Shown here: positions 28,522-37,832 of the stretch, piece by piece
Numbering within the stretch: the stretch's first letter is position 1
Layout of the letters: each line of letters starts with the position of its first letter
From: Brucella sp. 21LCYQ03
Lineage (GTDB): Bacteria; Pseudomonadota; Alphaproteobacteria; Rhizobiales; Rhizobiaceae
Direction of reading: 5' to 3'
Assembly (NCBI RefSeq): GCF_023554105.1
Contig: NZ_JAMJWE010000003.1
Coordinates: forward strand, 271,705-335,704
Length of the DNA: 64,000 nt
Position numbers and translations under genes: made by a program
The notes under the pieces: generated by a model
The model's input: the letters and a program-made list of their open reading frames with translations, nothing else
What the model was told of the DNA's origin: nothing
The model's database searches: none

Positions 28522-29085
28522 ATGTCCTTTATTCGTTCGGCTTTCGCCGCTGCTACCATTGTTGCGTTTTCTCAGGGAGCGGCTTTTGCTGCTGACACAC
28601 TTAACCTGCAGCTCAAGGACGGCAATGTTGCTATTGAGCTCGCACCGAACCTTGCGCCCAAGCACGTTGCGCAGATTGAAAAGCTGGTGAAGGAAGGCGC
28701 GTATGACGGCGTTGCATTTCATCGCGTGATTCCGGGCTTCATGGCGCAGACCGGCGATGTGAAGTTCGGCAATGTCGATAAGGGCTATAACGCATCGCGG
28801 GTTGGCACTGGCGGTTCGGACATGCCGAATATTCCTGCTGAATTCTCCAAGGAACCATTCGTGCGCGGCACGGTTGGTATGGCGCGCAGCCAGTCACCAG
28901 ATTCAGCGAACTCGCAGTTTTTCATCATGTTCAATGATGGTGCATTCCTGAACGGCCAATACACAGTTATTGGCAAGGTTGTCAGTGGCATGGACGTAGT
29001 CGATAAGATCAAAAAGGGAAGCGAATCTGACAATGGTTCGGTTGAAAATCCTGACAAGATCGTCAAGGCCACGATCACCAAGTAA
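28522..29085 (+). CDS. ppiA: Periplasmic peptidyl-prolyl cis-trans isomerase (cyclophilin)
   Basis: Catalyses proline isomerisation during folding of exported proteins. It has 187 residues from ATG 28522; the N-terminus MSFIRSAFAAATIVAFSQG ends in AFAA, a signal peptide with an Ala-X-Ala-like site. The cyclophilin core follows: GVAFHRVIPGFMAQTGD, MARSQSPDSANSQFFI. The frame extends upstream into coaD, but AGGGAG lies before 28522 and only this start exposes the signal sequence. The next gene is a close paralogue without a signal peptide, so the pair serves periplasm and cytosol. Confidence 0.93.
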   Translation: MSFIRSAFAAATIVAFSQGAAFAADTLNLQLKDGNVAIELAPNLAPKHVAQIEKLVKEGAYDGVAFHRVIPGFMAQTGDVKFGNVDKGYNASRVGTGGSDMPNIPAEFSKEPFVRGTVGMARSQSPDSANSQFFIMFNDGAFLNGQYTVIGKVVSGMDVVDKIKKGSESDNGSVENPDKIVKATITK

Positions 29086-29099
29086 AAAATAGATTCAAC

Positions 29100-29143
29100 G
29101 CGTATCCCTGTCCCAAAAATCATTTAAACTTTTGCGGATACGC
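29100..29143. repeat. REP-like palindromic element (copy D), between ppiA and ppiB
   Basis: GCGTATCC (29100-29107) and GGATACGC (29136-29143) form an 8-bp stem. Read on the minus strand the interior contains AAAAGTTTAAATGATTTTTG, a diverged version of the AAAGTGNGAANCGGTTTT core seen in three other copies in this window. Confidence 0.5.
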
Positions 29144-29160
29144 TCAATAGGAGAGGCCCG

Positions 29161-29667
29161 ATGGCTTATAAAGACCCGGAAAACACACTCGTTCTTGAAA
29201 CCACCAAGGGCAATGTTGTTATCGAACTCTTTAACGAACTGGCTCCTGGCCATGTCGAACGCATCAAGGAACTGGCACGTGAAGGCGCTTATGACGGCGT
29301 TGTGTTCCACCGCGTTATCGACGGCTTCATGGCACAAACCGGTGACGTAAAGTTCGGTAAGACCGGCGGCGCACATTTCAATGGCTCGCGCGCTGGCATG
29401 GGCGGTTCGGACAAGCCTGATCTGAAGGCTGAGTTCTCGAACGTGTCGCACAAGCGCGGTACGGCTTCGATGGCGCGTGCGCAGAACCCGAATTCGGCTA
29501 ACTCCCAGTTCTTTATCTGCTTTGGCGATGCATCATTCCTCGACCGCCAGTACTCCGTTTGGGGTCAGGTTATCGAAGGCATGGAAAATGTTGACCAGAT
29601 TAAGCGCGGTGAACCTGTTACCGACCCAGACATGATCGTCACTGCACGCATCGCTGCTGACATCTAA
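29161..29667 (+). CDS. ppiB: Cytosolic peptidyl-prolyl cis-trans isomerase (cyclophilin)
   Basis: A cyclophilin of 168 residues without a signal peptide (starts MAYKDPENTLVLETTKGN). The catalytic core is seen in GVVFHRVIDGFMAQTGD and MARAQNPNSANSQFFI, nearly the same as ppiA, so the two arose by duplication. GGAGAGG precedes ATG 29161. A REP-like palindrome lies in the 75-bp gap between the two genes, and a weak terminator separates it from queA. Confidence 0.95.
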   Translation: MAYKDPENTLVLETTKGNVVIELFNELAPGHVERIKELAREGAYDGVVFHRVIDGFMAQTGDVKFGKTGGAHFNGSRAGMGGSDKPDLKAEFSNVSHKRGTASMARAQNPNSANSQFFICFGDASFLDRQYSVWGQVIEGMENVDQIKRGEPVTDPDMIVTARIAADI

Positions 29668-29689
29668 TTCTGTCGTTTCTATAGAATAT

Positions 29690-29720
29690 AGCGGCTCCGG
29701 TTTTGCCGGGGCCGCTCTTG
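29690..29720 (+). terminator. Weak terminator between ppiB and queA
   Basis: AGCGGCTCCGG-TTTTG-CCGGGGCCGCT, an 11-bp stem with one T-G pair; the 3' side (CTTGGTTT) is only mildly T-rich, so readthrough into queA is likely. Confidence 0.6.
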
Positions 29721-29735
29721 GTTTGAGGTTTTACA

Positions 29736-30806
29736 ATGCGTATTGATCTTTTCGATTTCGATTTGCCGGATGAGAGCATTGCTTTGCGTCCAGCAGAGCC
29801 GCGTGACCATGCTAAACTCTTGCGTGTTCGTCCCGGTCAGCCATTCGAAGATCGACAGGTGTTTGAGTTGCCTGATTTGTTGCAGCCGGGCGATGCGCTC
29901 GTTTTTAACGATACAAAAGTTATTCCCGCACAGCTTGAAGGTATGCGCGAGCGCGAAGGCAATATTTCGCAAGTGAGTGCTACGCTTCATATGCGTACCG
30001 GCCCTGATCGCTGGAAAGCATTTTTGCGTCCTGCCAAGCGCGTGAAAAAAGGCGACCGCATTCGTTTTGGTCATTCCGGTTCAAGCTGCTTCATGGGCAC
30101 GCTTGATGCAACCGTGGCAGAAAAAGGCGATGCAGGCGAAGTGCTGCTGGTGTTCGACCTTTCTGGCGCAGCTCTTGATGAAGCCATTGCCGCCGTCGGC
30201 CACATTCCTTTGCCACCTTACATTGCATCCAAGCGCGCGGAAGATGAGCGCGACCGCAGCGATTACCAGACGGTTTATGCGCGTGAAGAGGGTGCAGTTG
30301 CGGCACCCACTGCCGGGCTGCATTTCACGCCTGAACTGCTCGCGAAAATTCGCGAACGCGGTATCGAAGAGCATTTTGTGACGCTACATGTGGGTGCGGG
30401 CACCTTTTTGCCTGTCAAGGCCGATGATACGACTGATCACAAGATGCATTCCGAGATTGGTTATGTTTCAAAGGAAACAGCTGATGCGCTCAATGCCGTT
30501 CATGCGCGCGGTGGCCGCGTGATCTGCGTCGGTACAACATCGCTGCGCCTCATTGAGAGTGCTGCCGGTGAAGACGGTATCATCCGACCATGGGCAGGCC
30601 CGACCGATATTTTCATCACGCCCGGCTATAAGTTCCGTGCCGTTGATCTGCTGATGACCAATTTCCATCTGCCGCGCTCGACACTTTTCATGCTGGTTTC
30701 GGCCTTCAGTGGTTTCGAAGTGATGCATGAAGCTTATAAGCGCGCAATCGAGACAGGCTATCGCTTCTATTCCTATGGCGATTCAAGCTTGCTCGAACGA
30801 GGTTAG
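29736..30806 (+). CDS. queA: S-adenosylmethionine:tRNA ribosyltransferase-isomerase QueA
   Basis: Converts preQ1 in tRNA to epoxyqueuosine using S-adenosylmethionine as ribosyl donor. It has 356 residues, the family length. Family stretches seen are [13 protein letters not shown] at the start, [45 protein letters not shown] and [15 protein letters not shown]. It lies just before tgt, its pathway predecessor enzyme, with a 44-bp gap. No preQ1 riboswitch is visible upstream of queA. Confidence 0.97.
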   Translation: MRIDLFDFDLPDESIALRPAEPRDHAKLLRVRPGQPFEDRQVFELPDLLQPGDALVFNDTKVIPAQLEGMREREGNISQVSATLHMRTGPDRWKAFLRPAKRVKKGDRIRFGHSGSSCFMGTLDATVAEKGDAGEVLLVFDLSGAALDEAIAAVGHIPLPPYIASKRAEDERDRSDYQTVYAREEGAVAAPTAGLHFTPELLAKIRERGIEEHFVTLHVGAGTFLPVKADDTTDHKMHSEIGYVSKETADALNAVHARGGRVICVGTTSLRLIESAAGEDGIIRPWAGPTDIFITPGYKFRAVDLLMTNFHLPRSTLFMLVSAFSGFEVMHEAYKRAIETGYRFYSYGDSSLLERG

Positions 30807-30850
30807 CCGAAACGGTTTCCTTTTCAGTCAAAACTATTTAGAGACACGGC

Positions 30851-31984
30851 ATGACCAGCGAAAATTTTGAATTCAAAGTGCTTGCGCGTGATGGCGCGGC
30901 GCGTCAGGGTGAAATCTCCATGCCGCGCGGCGTGGTGCGCACACCCGCCTTCATGCCGGTTGGCACAGCCGGAACCGTCAAAGCCATGTATATGGATCAG
31001 GTGAAGGATTTGGGCGCGGATATTATCCTCGGCAACACCTATCATCTGATGCTGCGTCCAGGTGCGGAACGCGTGGCACGTCTTGGTGGCCTGCATGAAT
31101 TTGGCGGCTGGAAAGGCCCAATCCTCACCGATTCCGGCGGCTTTCAGGTTATGTCGCTCGCGCAATTGCGCAAGATCGATGAAACAGGCGTGACTTTCCG
31201 TTCGCATATCGACGGCAAGCCTTATGAAATGACGCCAGAGCGCTCGATCGAAATTCAGGGGCTGTTGGATAGCGATATTCAGATGCAGCTTGATGAATGC
31301 GTGGCCCTGCCATCGCCTGAAAAGAATACTGAGCGCGCCATGGAAATGTCGCTGCGCTGGGCAGAGCGCTGCAAGGTTGCTTTTGGCACCCAGCCCGGCA
31401 AGGCCATGTTCGGCATCGTACAGGGCGGTGACAATGCGCGTCTGCGTGAACGTTCGGCTGAAGCGCTGAAAGCCATGGATCTCAAAGGTTATTCCGTTGG
31501 TGGTCTGGCCGTTGGCGAGCCACAGAGTGTCATGCTTGACATGCTTGAAGTCGTTTGCCCAATCCTTCCGGCGGAAAAGCCACGTTATTTGATGGGCGTT
31601 GGCACGCCGGATGATATTCTGAAATCGGTTGCACGCGGTATCGATATGTTTGACTGCGTTATGCCGACGCGTGCCGGTCGTCATGGTCTGGCGTTCACGC
31701 GCTTTGGCAAAGTGAACTTACGCAATGCGCGCCATGCTGATGATCATCGTCCGCTTGATCCAGAATCAAACTGTCCGGCAACGCGTGACTATAGCCGCGC
31801 TTATCTGCATCATCTGGTCAAATCCGGTGAAGCGCTTGGCGGTATGCTGCTGACTTGGAACAATTTGGCCTATTACCAGTATCTCATGCAGGGAATTCGT
31901 GCAGCGATTGCGGAAGGCCGTTTTGAAGATTTCGCGGCTGAAACGACAGCCGGATGGGAGAGGGGCGATATACCTGCCCTTTGA
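30851..31984 (+). CDS. tgt: tRNA-guanine transglycosylase Tgt with degenerate zinc site
   Basis: Exchanges guanine 34 for preQ1 in tRNAs for Tyr, His, Asn and Asp. It has 377 residues, full length. The TIM-barrel active site is intact: [10 protein letters not shown] carries the general base Asp, and [14 protein letters not shown] the nucleophile Asp. The bacterial zinc motif C-x-C-x2-C-x25-H is not: the block [12 protein letters not shown] has Ser306, Cys308 and Thr311, and the position of the histidine is Asn337 ([10 protein letters not shown]) at exactly the expected spacing. So three of four ligands are replaced without any frameshift. Either the fold is kept without zinc or activity is altered. 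Same operon as queA. Confidence 0.95.
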   Translation: MTSENFEFKVLARDGAARQGEISMPRGVVRTPAFMPVGTAGTVKAMYMDQVKDLGADIILGNTYHLMLRPGAERVARLGGLHEFGGWKGPILTDSGGFQVMSLAQLRKIDETGVTFRSHIDGKPYEMTPERSIEIQGLLDSDIQMQLDECVALPSPEKNTERAMEMSLRWAERCKVAFGTQPGKAMFGIVQGGDNARLRERSAEALKAMDLKGYSVGGLAVGEPQSVMLDMLEVVCPILPAEKPRYLMGVGTPDDILKSVARGIDMFDCVMPTRAGRHGLAFTRFGKVNLRNARHADDHRPLDPESNCPATRDYSRAYLHHLVKSGEALGGMLLTWNNLAYYQYLMQGIRAAIAEGRFEDFAAETTAGWERGDIPAL

Positions 31985-32007
31985 TTTTCTAACGGTATCA
32001 AGTTTTA

Positions 32008-32037
32008 GAAACGCGCCTTCGAAGGCGCGTTTTTTTA
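32008..32037 (+). terminator. Terminator after tgt
   Basis: ACGCGCCTTCGAAGGCGCGT (32011-32030) is a perfect palindrome folding into an 8-bp stem with a TCGA loop, extended by A-T pairs and followed by a T7 run. Confidence 0.93.
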
Positions 32038-32075
32038 TTGCCGGCAAGAAATTTAATTTCTCAATAAAATGGCTA

Positions 32076-32089
32076 TGCAATCGATTACA
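32076..32089. promoter_or_regulatory. LacI-family operator before the sugar-binding protein gene
   Basis: TGCAATCGATTACA is a 14-bp palindrome with one asymmetrical pair and the central CG typical of LacI/GalR-family operators. It lies 45 bp before the binding-protein start and is the likely target of the LacI regulator at 36781-37806. Confidence 0.7.
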
Positions 32090-32133
32090 TTTGTGATTAA
32101 AATTGGTTTCATCGAGTTCTATGGGAGGAGAGC

Positions 32134-33159
32134 ATGGTTAAATTTACAACGACTCTTATGTCGGCTGTTGCTGTTTTGGGATTGACTGCATTTTCCGCTC
32201 ACGCTGAATCTTATAAGATCGGCTTGAGCAATGGTTGGGTTGGTAGCGAATGGCGCACCCAAATGATTGATGAGGCAAAAGAAGCTGCAGCCAAGTGGAA
32301 AGAGCGCGGCGTCGATGTCGAGGTTGTCGTTCAAAGCGCCAACGTCGATGTTCCTGGTCAGATCGCTCAGGTGCGTAACTTCATAAGTCAGGGTGTTGAT
32401 GCAATTATCATCAACCCGAATAGCCCAACAGCTTTTGATCCGATTTTCAAACAGGCCGCACAGAAAGATATTCTTGTCATCGCGACCGATGCCGAAGTGT
32501 CCTCGAAAGATGCGATTTATGTCGGCATTGATCAAACCGATTATGGTCGCAAGGGTGGCGAGTGGCTTGCCAAGACGCTTGATGGCAAAGGCAATGTCGT
32601 TGCAATCAATGGTGTAGCTGGACATCCTGCAAACCAGATGCGTGTTGACGGCTACAAGGATGCATTCAAGAATTATCCCGACATCAAGATTATCAATGAA
32701 GTAAACGCAAATTGGGATCAGGCGCAGGGTCAGCAGGCAATGCAGAACCTGCTGGCAACCTACCCGGATATTAATGGCGTTTATGTTCAGGATGGTATGG
32801 CGGCAGGCGCATGGCGTTCAATCATTGATGCCAAGAAGACGGATTCCATTGCGGCAACAGGTGAAATTCGCAAAGACTTCCTTGATCTGTGGAAAAGCGA
32901 CAAGCTGAACTCAGGTGCTGCCGTAAACCCTCCAGGTGTAATGGCAAGTGCACTAAATGTTGCTGTGCTGAAACTTCAGGGCAAAGAGTTCAAGGAAGAG
33001 CCGACTTCGGGGCAGTATAAAAACGCGCATTATCTCGAAATTCCGTTCATCGATTCAACTAACTTCGATGAAGTCTATAAGAATATGGACGGTAAACCCG
33101 GCTATTATTCTTACACGACGACACTGTCGATTGATGACGCGGAAAAGCTCTTCAAATAA
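32134..33159 (+). CDS. ABC transporter periplasmic sugar-binding protein (RbsB/periplasmic-binding-like family)
   Basis: Captures the substrate for the transporter encoded next. It has 341 residues with a signal peptide (MVKFTTTLMSAVAVLGLTAF, cleaved after SAHA) and the type I sugar-binding fold of the RbsB group: YKIGLSNGWVGSEWR, GVDAIIINPNSPTAFDP, VGIDQTDYGRKGGEW, and GVAGHPANQMRVDGYKD. The sugar cannot be read from sequence. GGGAGGAG precedes ATG 32134. A LacI-type operator lies upstream, and a stem after the stop (33160-33194) may raise its transcript level relative to the ATPase and permeases. Confidence 0.9.
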   Translation: MVKFTTTLMSAVAVLGLTAFSAHAESYKIGLSNGWVGSEWRTQMIDEAKEAAAKWKERGVDVEVVVQSANVDVPGQIAQVRNFISQGVDAIIINPNSPTAFDPIFKQAAQKDILVIATDAEVSSKDAIYVGIDQTDYGRKGGEWLAKTLDGKGNVVAINGVAGHPANQMRVDGYKDAFKNYPDIKIINEVNANWDQAQGQQAMQNLLATYPDINGVYVQDGMAAGAWRSIIDAKKTDSIAATGEIRKDFLDLWKSDKLNSGAAVNPPGVMASALNVAVLKLQGKEFKEEPTSGQYKNAHYLEIPFIDSTNFDEVYKNMDGKPGYYSYTTTLSIDDAEKLFK

Positions 33160-33194
33160 AACGCTGAAAGGGCCGGATGCATAAGCGTTCGGCC
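33160..33194 (+). repeat. Interlaced inverted repeats between binding-protein and ATPase genes
   Basis: AACGCT (33160-33165) pairs with AGCGTT (33184-33189), and GGCCG (33171-33175) with CGGCC (33190-33194). The two pairings interlock, so they are alternatives or a pseudoknot. There is no T run. Such intercistronic stems often stabilise the mRNA of the binding protein. Confidence 0.4.
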
Positions 33195-33289
33195 TTATCA
33201 TATGGATCGCCAGCATTGCGGGTTGCCCAGCCGTTTGAATGGCTGACGGCACTTTTGAGCATAGCTGTATCTAACACCGGAAAAGTGAC

Positions 33290-34795
33290 ATGACAGAACT
33301 CATCATTCGTGGTGTTCGCAAAGCCTATGGAGCAACACTCGCACTTAAACGGGGCGACCTTGATCTTAAGTCGGGTGAAGTTCATGTGCTTATCGGATCG
33401 AATGGTTCTGGTAAAAGTACGCTCTGCAAAATTGTTGCCGGAAGCGTGCGGCCGGATGAGGGGGAGGTCATACTCAACGGCCAGCCGGTTACTGTTTCCG
33501 GTCCGCGTGCTGCACGCGCGTTGGGGATCGGCATTTTCTATCAGGAACTAAGCCTCTCTGCACATCGGAGCGTAGCGGAAAATATATCGCTTGCCGATTT
33601 GCCACGCAAAGCAGGTGTTCTGGTTGATCGTGATTTGGTAGCGCAGCGAGCTGAAAAATACATAGCACTGTTTAAAAATGTGGTGGGCGACGGCTTTTCT
33701 GCCGATGCGCCGGTGAATAGTTTGCGGGAAGACCAGCGCCAGCTCGTTGAAATTATGAAAACGCTGGCCAGTGAAGCACCCATTCTGATTTTTGATGAGC
33801 CGACATCGTCGCTTGATCGTTCGCAGGCTGAACGTTTCTTTGAAGTGCTGCGCGATCTTAAAGCACAGGGCCGTGCCATCGTTTTTATATCTCATCGCAT
33901 GGATGAAATTTTTGCAATTGGCGACCGGGTAACGGTTATCCGCGACGGTGAAACAATCGCAACCACTGCTATTTCCGACATTGATCAGGCGGGTATTGTC
34001 AGTCAGATGGTCGGTGAAGCACCGGGCGTGCAATCGGATAATATATCGGTTCAGGCTCCCGCACTCAGCCGGGGGAAAACCACGCTTACTGTCACCAATA
34101 TTTCCGGCAAGCATTTTCATAATGTGTCGTTTGACGTCGCCGCCGGTGAAATCCTCGGGCTTGGCGGTTTACACGGACAGGGGCAATCGTCTGTTTTGCG
34201 TGCCCTTTTTGGCGCGTCGCAGATAAGTACCGGCACGGTGACGCTCAACGAAAACACAATTTCGATAAAGTCTCCGCGACAGGCTATCCGGCAAGGCTTT
34301 GCTTATGTCTCAGGCGACCGTGTGCGTGACGGTGTGATAACAGGCCGCCCGATCATCGAAAATCTGTCGCCCGTGCATTTTCTGCGTGAGCGTGTGCATC
34401 TGGTTAAACCCGGCAATCTTAAGGCACGGGTTATTCCCGCTTTACAGGCGATGCAAACGCGTTTCGCAAGTCTTACACATCCGATCAGTTCCCTTTCTGG
34501 TGGCAATCAGCAGAAGATTGTCATTGGCCGCTGGCTGATTGACCGGCAACAGGTACTCTTGCTGGACGACCCCACTAAGGGCATAGATCTGTCCGCGAAG
34601 GCTGATTTGTTCGCACTTATTCGTAAGCTCGCAGCCGAGGGGATGAGCATCATTCTCTATTCATCGGAAGACAGTGAGTTGCTTGATAATGCGGATCGTA
34701 TTCTTGTGTTTAACGGAGGGGCTGTCACGCGTGAGCTGACAGGGAAGGAGCGTACCCGCTTCAACCTCTACCGCGCCGCTTATGAGGCCGCATGA
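33290..34795 (+). CDS. Sugar ABC transporter ATP-binding protein (RbsA/MglA type)
   Basis: Energises sugar import. It has 501 residues with two fused nucleotide-binding domains, as in RbsA and MglA. Domain 1 has a full Walker A (GSNGSGKST near residue 38), a signature replaced by LREDQRQ, and Walker B LIFDEPTSSLD. Domain 2 has a degenerate Walker A (GLHGQGQSS), the signature LSGGNQQK and Walker B VLLLDDPTKGID. This asymmetry is typical of the subfamily. It overlaps the next permease gene by four bases. It is the second gene of the sugar cassette. Confidence 0.93.
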   Translation: MTELIIRGVRKAYGATLALKRGDLDLKSGEVHVLIGSNGSGKSTLCKIVAGSVRPDEGEVILNGQPVTVSGPRAARALGIGIFYQELSLSAHRSVAENISLADLPRKAGVLVDRDLVAQRAEKYIALFKNVVGDGFSADAPVNSLREDQRQLVEIMKTLASEAPILIFDEPTSSLDRSQAERFFEVLRDLKAQGRAIVFISHRMDEIFAIGDRVTVIRDGETIATTAISDIDQAGIVSQMVGEAPGVQSDNISVQAPALSRGKTTLTVTNISGKHFHNVSFDVAAGEILGLGGLHGQGQSSVLRALFGASQISTGTVTLNENTISIKSPRQAIRQGFAYVSGDRVRDGVITGRPIIENLSPVHFLRERVHLVKPGNLKARVIPALQAMQTRFASLTHPISSLSGGNQQKIVIGRWLIDRQQVLLLDDPTKGIDLSAKADLFALIRKLAAEGMSIILYSSEDSELLDNADRILVFNGGAVTRELTGKERTRFNLYRAAYEAA

Positions 34796-35793
34796 TGTCT
34801 GTAGATATGACAAATTCCCCGCAAACCAAAGTGCCCGCCAGTGCGATTCAGCGTCTGGTGACGCGTTTTCCGTTCTTTCCCGCGCTGATTATTCTTGCAG
34901 CGCTTTTGGCTCTGAACGGCTTCTTTGAACCAAACAGTCTGAGCTTTGGATCGCTGACAGGACTCATTAGCACCTATCTTGCGCTTATGCTGCTTGCGGT
35001 CGCGCAGACCTATGTGGTGTTTTCCGGCGATATTGATTTATCGGCCGGAAGTATCGTTTCTCTGGTGAATGTCGTGATTGTCGTTTTGATGGAACGATGG
35101 GGTGGTGGTGGGTTTCAGGTTGTTCTCGCCTGTCTTGTCGGGATTGGCGCCGGGATACTGTGCGGAATTTTCAATGGTATCGCTATTGCAGCACTAAGAC
35201 TTCAGGCGATCGTCGCGACTTTTGCGACCAGCATTTTTTTTACCGGAATTGCGCTGTGGATTTTGCCAGTTGCAGGTACGCCCGTTCCTGAAGTTTATTG
35301 GACCGTTTACACATCGGAATATTTCGGCATTCCCTTCGTGATTTATGTGCTCGTTGCAGCGCTTCTTGCTGTCGGTTTCCTGACTCGTACTGCTCTTGTT
35401 ACACAGATGCTTTCGGTGGGCGACAATGCCAATGCTGCGTTCCAGTCAGGTCTTCCCGTCACGCTTATACGCATCAAGGGCTATGTGATTTGCGGCTTCT
35501 TTTCCGCACTCGCAGCCCTATGCATTTCCGGTGATACGGCAAGCGGCGATCCGCTTGTCGGCGGGAAGATGACGCTTTTCAGTGTTGCCGCGGTTGTTCT
35601 TGGCGGAACTGCACTTGCCGGAGGTGTCGGCAGCGTCGTTGGTTCAGTGATCGGGGCGTTCATTATCGGATTAATTAGTTCGCTCGTGTTTTTTGTCGGA
35701 ACTCCATCGGAATGGCAAAATCTTGTTCAGGGCCTCGCGATCCTTATTGCGCTGATGGTCGGGATCATTGTTTCAAGAAAGGCCAGCGCATGA
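34792..35793 (+). CDS. Sugar ABC transporter permease 1 (RbsC family)
   Basis: Inner-membrane channel subunit, 333 residues with about eight to ten hydrophobic helices. The BPD_transp_2 pattern is seen in TYVVFSGDIDLSAGSIVSL, GIFNGIAIAALRLQAIVATFA and the late GGTALAGGVGSVVGSVIGAF. ATG 34792 overlaps the ATPase stop (ATGATG); a start at 34795 is equally possible. Two permease genes in tandem suggest a heterodimeric channel, in contrast to the RbsC homodimer. Confidence 0.92.
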   Translation: MMSVDMTNSPQTKVPASAIQRLVTRFPFFPALIILAALLALNGFFEPNSLSFGSLTGLISTYLALMLLAVAQTYVVFSGDIDLSAGSIVSLVNVVIVVLMERWGGGGFQVVLACLVGIGAGILCGIFNGIAIAALRLQAIVATFATSIFFTGIALWILPVAGTPVPEVYWTVYTSEYFGIPFVIYVLVAALLAVGFLTRTALVTQMLSVGDNANAAFQSGLPVTLIRIKGYVICGFFSALAALCISGDTASGDPLVGGKMTLFSVAAVVLGGTALAGGVGSVVGSVIGAFIIGLISSLVFFVGTPSEWQNLVQGLAILIALMVGIIVSRKASA

Positions 35794-36770
35794 CAACGCA
35801 GACTAATACCGCAAGCTTTTCGATTATGTCTGTACTGCGCCAGCCACTTTTGATTGCAATTTTTTTGATTGTTGTGCTTCTTGCGCTGGGTGAGTTGCTT
35901 TCGCCGGGCTTTGCCAGCGCACAACAAATATTGCGTCTGTTGATCGTCGCTGCACTGCTTGGGATTGTTGCAGCAGGGCAAAATCTCGTCATTCTCGGCG
36001 GGCGCGAAGGCATTGACCTTTCGGTTGGCGGCGTTGTTTCGCTTGCAGCTATTGTTGCCGGAAATATGATGGACGGCTCTAATGGCGGCATCATACCAGC
36101 ATTGGTTGTCGCTCTTCTTGTTGGAGGCCTGTTCGGTACAATTAACGGGATCGGCGTTACAATCCTGCGCATTCCGCCTCTGGTCATGACGCTTGGAATG
36201 CTTGGTGTTTTGCAGGGATTGCTGGTGGTTATCCGTAACGGTATTCCATCTGGACGTGCCGCGCCGGGGCTGACTTCTTTTGTCACGCAACCATTTTTAC
36301 TCGGTTTGCCGGGTATTTTGTGGCTCTGGATTGTTGTCGGTCTTGCGATGGCATTCATGCTTTATCGCACTGTTTTCGGCACACGTATCTTCGCTATTGG
36401 TTCTAACGAACACGCCGCTCATATGGCAGGTGTGCCGGTGCGTTTTATTCGTATTAGTTTGTTTACATTATCTGGCATGTTTGCAGCGCTCGCAGGTGTC
36501 TGTTTGCTCGGCTATTCTGGTTCATCGTTTTCGAATGTGGGTGAGCAATATATGCTCCCCTCCATCATTGCAGTTGTCTTTGGTGGTACACCGCTTTCCG
36601 GCGGTAAGGGTGGATACACAGGAACGATGGCTGGGGCCATATTGCTAACGGTCCTTCAGAGTATTCTTACAACGGTCAATATTGACGAATCCGGTCGCCA
36701 GATGATCTTCGGCGCAACGTTGCTGGTCTTGATGCTGTTTTACGGCCGGGGCCGGTCAATGAGAGGCTGA
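35790..36770 (+). CDS. Sugar ABC transporter permease 2 (RbsC family)
   Basis: Second membrane subunit, 326 residues from ATG 35790 (MTTQTNTASF), which overlaps the first permease stop as ATGA. The open frame reaches back to 35712, but that stretch merely reads through the preceding gene. Family motifs: NLVILGGREGIDLSVGGVVS, GTINGIGVTILRIPPLVMTLG, FGGTPLSGGKGGYTGTMAGA. About eight or more membrane helices are seen. It probably pairs with permease 1. Confidence 0.92.
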   Translation: MTTQTNTASFSIMSVLRQPLLIAIFLIVVLLALGELLSPGFASAQQILRLLIVAALLGIVAAGQNLVILGGREGIDLSVGGVVSLAAIVAGNMMDGSNGGIIPALVVALLVGGLFGTINGIGVTILRIPPLVMTLGMLGVLQGLLVVIRNGIPSGRAAPGLTSFVTQPFLLGLPGILWLWIVVGLAMAFMLYRTVFGTRIFAIGSNEHAAHMAGVPVRFIRISLFTLSGMFAALAGVCLLGYSGSSFSNVGEQYMLPSIIAVVFGGTPLSGGKGGYTGTMAGAILLTVLQSILTTVNIDESGRQMIFGATLLVLMLFYGRGRSMRG

Positions 36771-36780
36771 TTGCAAGCAA

Positions 36781-37806
36781 ATGACATTCGATACGCGAGC
36801 CGGGATAAAGGATATTGCTGACCGGGTAGGTGTTTCAACCGCGACTGTTTCGCGTGCTCTGAGCGGTTCTGGTCTTGTGGCAGAGGCAACAGAAAAGCGC
36901 ATCCGGGCTGCAGCACTTGAGCTGGACTATCGACCAAATATTGCTGCGCGCAATCTGCGTATGCAACGGTCTATGGCTATTTTGCTGGTTGTGCGTGATG
37001 TATCCAATCCGTTTTATCTTGAAATATTCAAAGGCGTGGAAGCTGAAGCGCGTGCTGCTGGTTTTTCAGTATTGATGGGGAACGCCAATAATGATCCCGC
37101 CCGTGCCGCCGAGTATTTTGAAATGCTGCAAGACGGCCATGCCGATGGAATGATCCTGATGACCGGTGCGTTGGGAGCCGAAACTGTTCGCAGTCTTAAA
37201 GGAGCAGCTCAAAAGCCGCTTGTTGTGGCACTTGAGCTGATTGATGATCTTGATGTTCCCAATGTTCACATCGATAACTACCAGGCTGCCTTCAATGCTG
37301 TACGGTATTTGGTTGATCTAGGCCATAAGCGTATCGCGCATGTTCAGGGTCCGATGCCTGAATATTTGAGCCTTATGCGTCGCAAGGGCTATTTGGCTGC
37401 AATGGCCGATGCCGGCCTGCCGGTGCCGGAACATTACGATCTACCCGGCGACTTTACGCGTGATAGTGGACAGGCTGCATGTCGTGCGCTGTTTTCGCGC
37501 AAAGATTACCCAACGGCAATTTTTCTCGCCAATGATGAAATGGCAATGGGTGCAATTAACGAATTACGTGGGCTTGGCTTTTCAGTTCCCTCGGATGTAT
37601 CGATCATAGGGTTTGATGATATTTTTCTAAGCGAAACTTTTTATCCGCCGCTTACAACCGTCAGCCAGCCCCGCGACGAAATTGGTCGTCAGGCCATGCG
37701 CATGCTTTCAAAGCTTATATCGGGCGAAGCGAAAACTGTCCCGTCGCAACTGCTTGAAACAACGCTGAGCATTCGTGGAACAACGGCACCAGCTCCTAAA
37801 GACTGA
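36781..37806 (+). CDS. LacI-family transcriptional regulator of the sugar cassette
   Basis: A 341-residue repressor. The N-terminal HTH is GIKDIADRVGVSTATVSRAL, followed by the hinge helix NIAARNLRMQ and a periplasmic-binding-like effector domain (LLVVRDVSNPFYLEIFKGVE, DGMILMTG, HVQGP, AIFLANDEMAMGAINELR, VSIIGFDDIFLSETFYPPLT). Its start lies ten bases after the permease, inside the operon, so it is probably autoregulated. The LacI-type palindrome at 32076 is the best target candidate; the effector is presumably the transported sugar or a product of the next enzyme. Confidence 0.92.
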   Translation: MTFDTRAGIKDIADRVGVSTATVSRALSGSGLVAEATEKRIRAAALELDYRPNIAARNLRMQRSMAILLVVRDVSNPFYLEIFKGVEAEARAAGFSVLMGNANNDPARAAEYFEMLQDGHADGMILMTGALGAETVRSLKGAAQKPLVVALELIDDLDVPNVHIDNYQAAFNAVRYLVDLGHKRIAHVQGPMPEYLSLMRRKGYLAAMADAGLPVPEHYDLPGDFTRDSGQAACRALFSRKDYPTAIFLANDEMAMGAINELRGLGFSVPSDVSIIGFDDIFLSETFYPPLTTVSQPRDEIGRQAMRMLSKLISGEAKTVPSQLLETTLSIRGTTAPAPKD

Positions 37807-37832
37807 TCATATCCGGGAGGGGATAAGAACAA

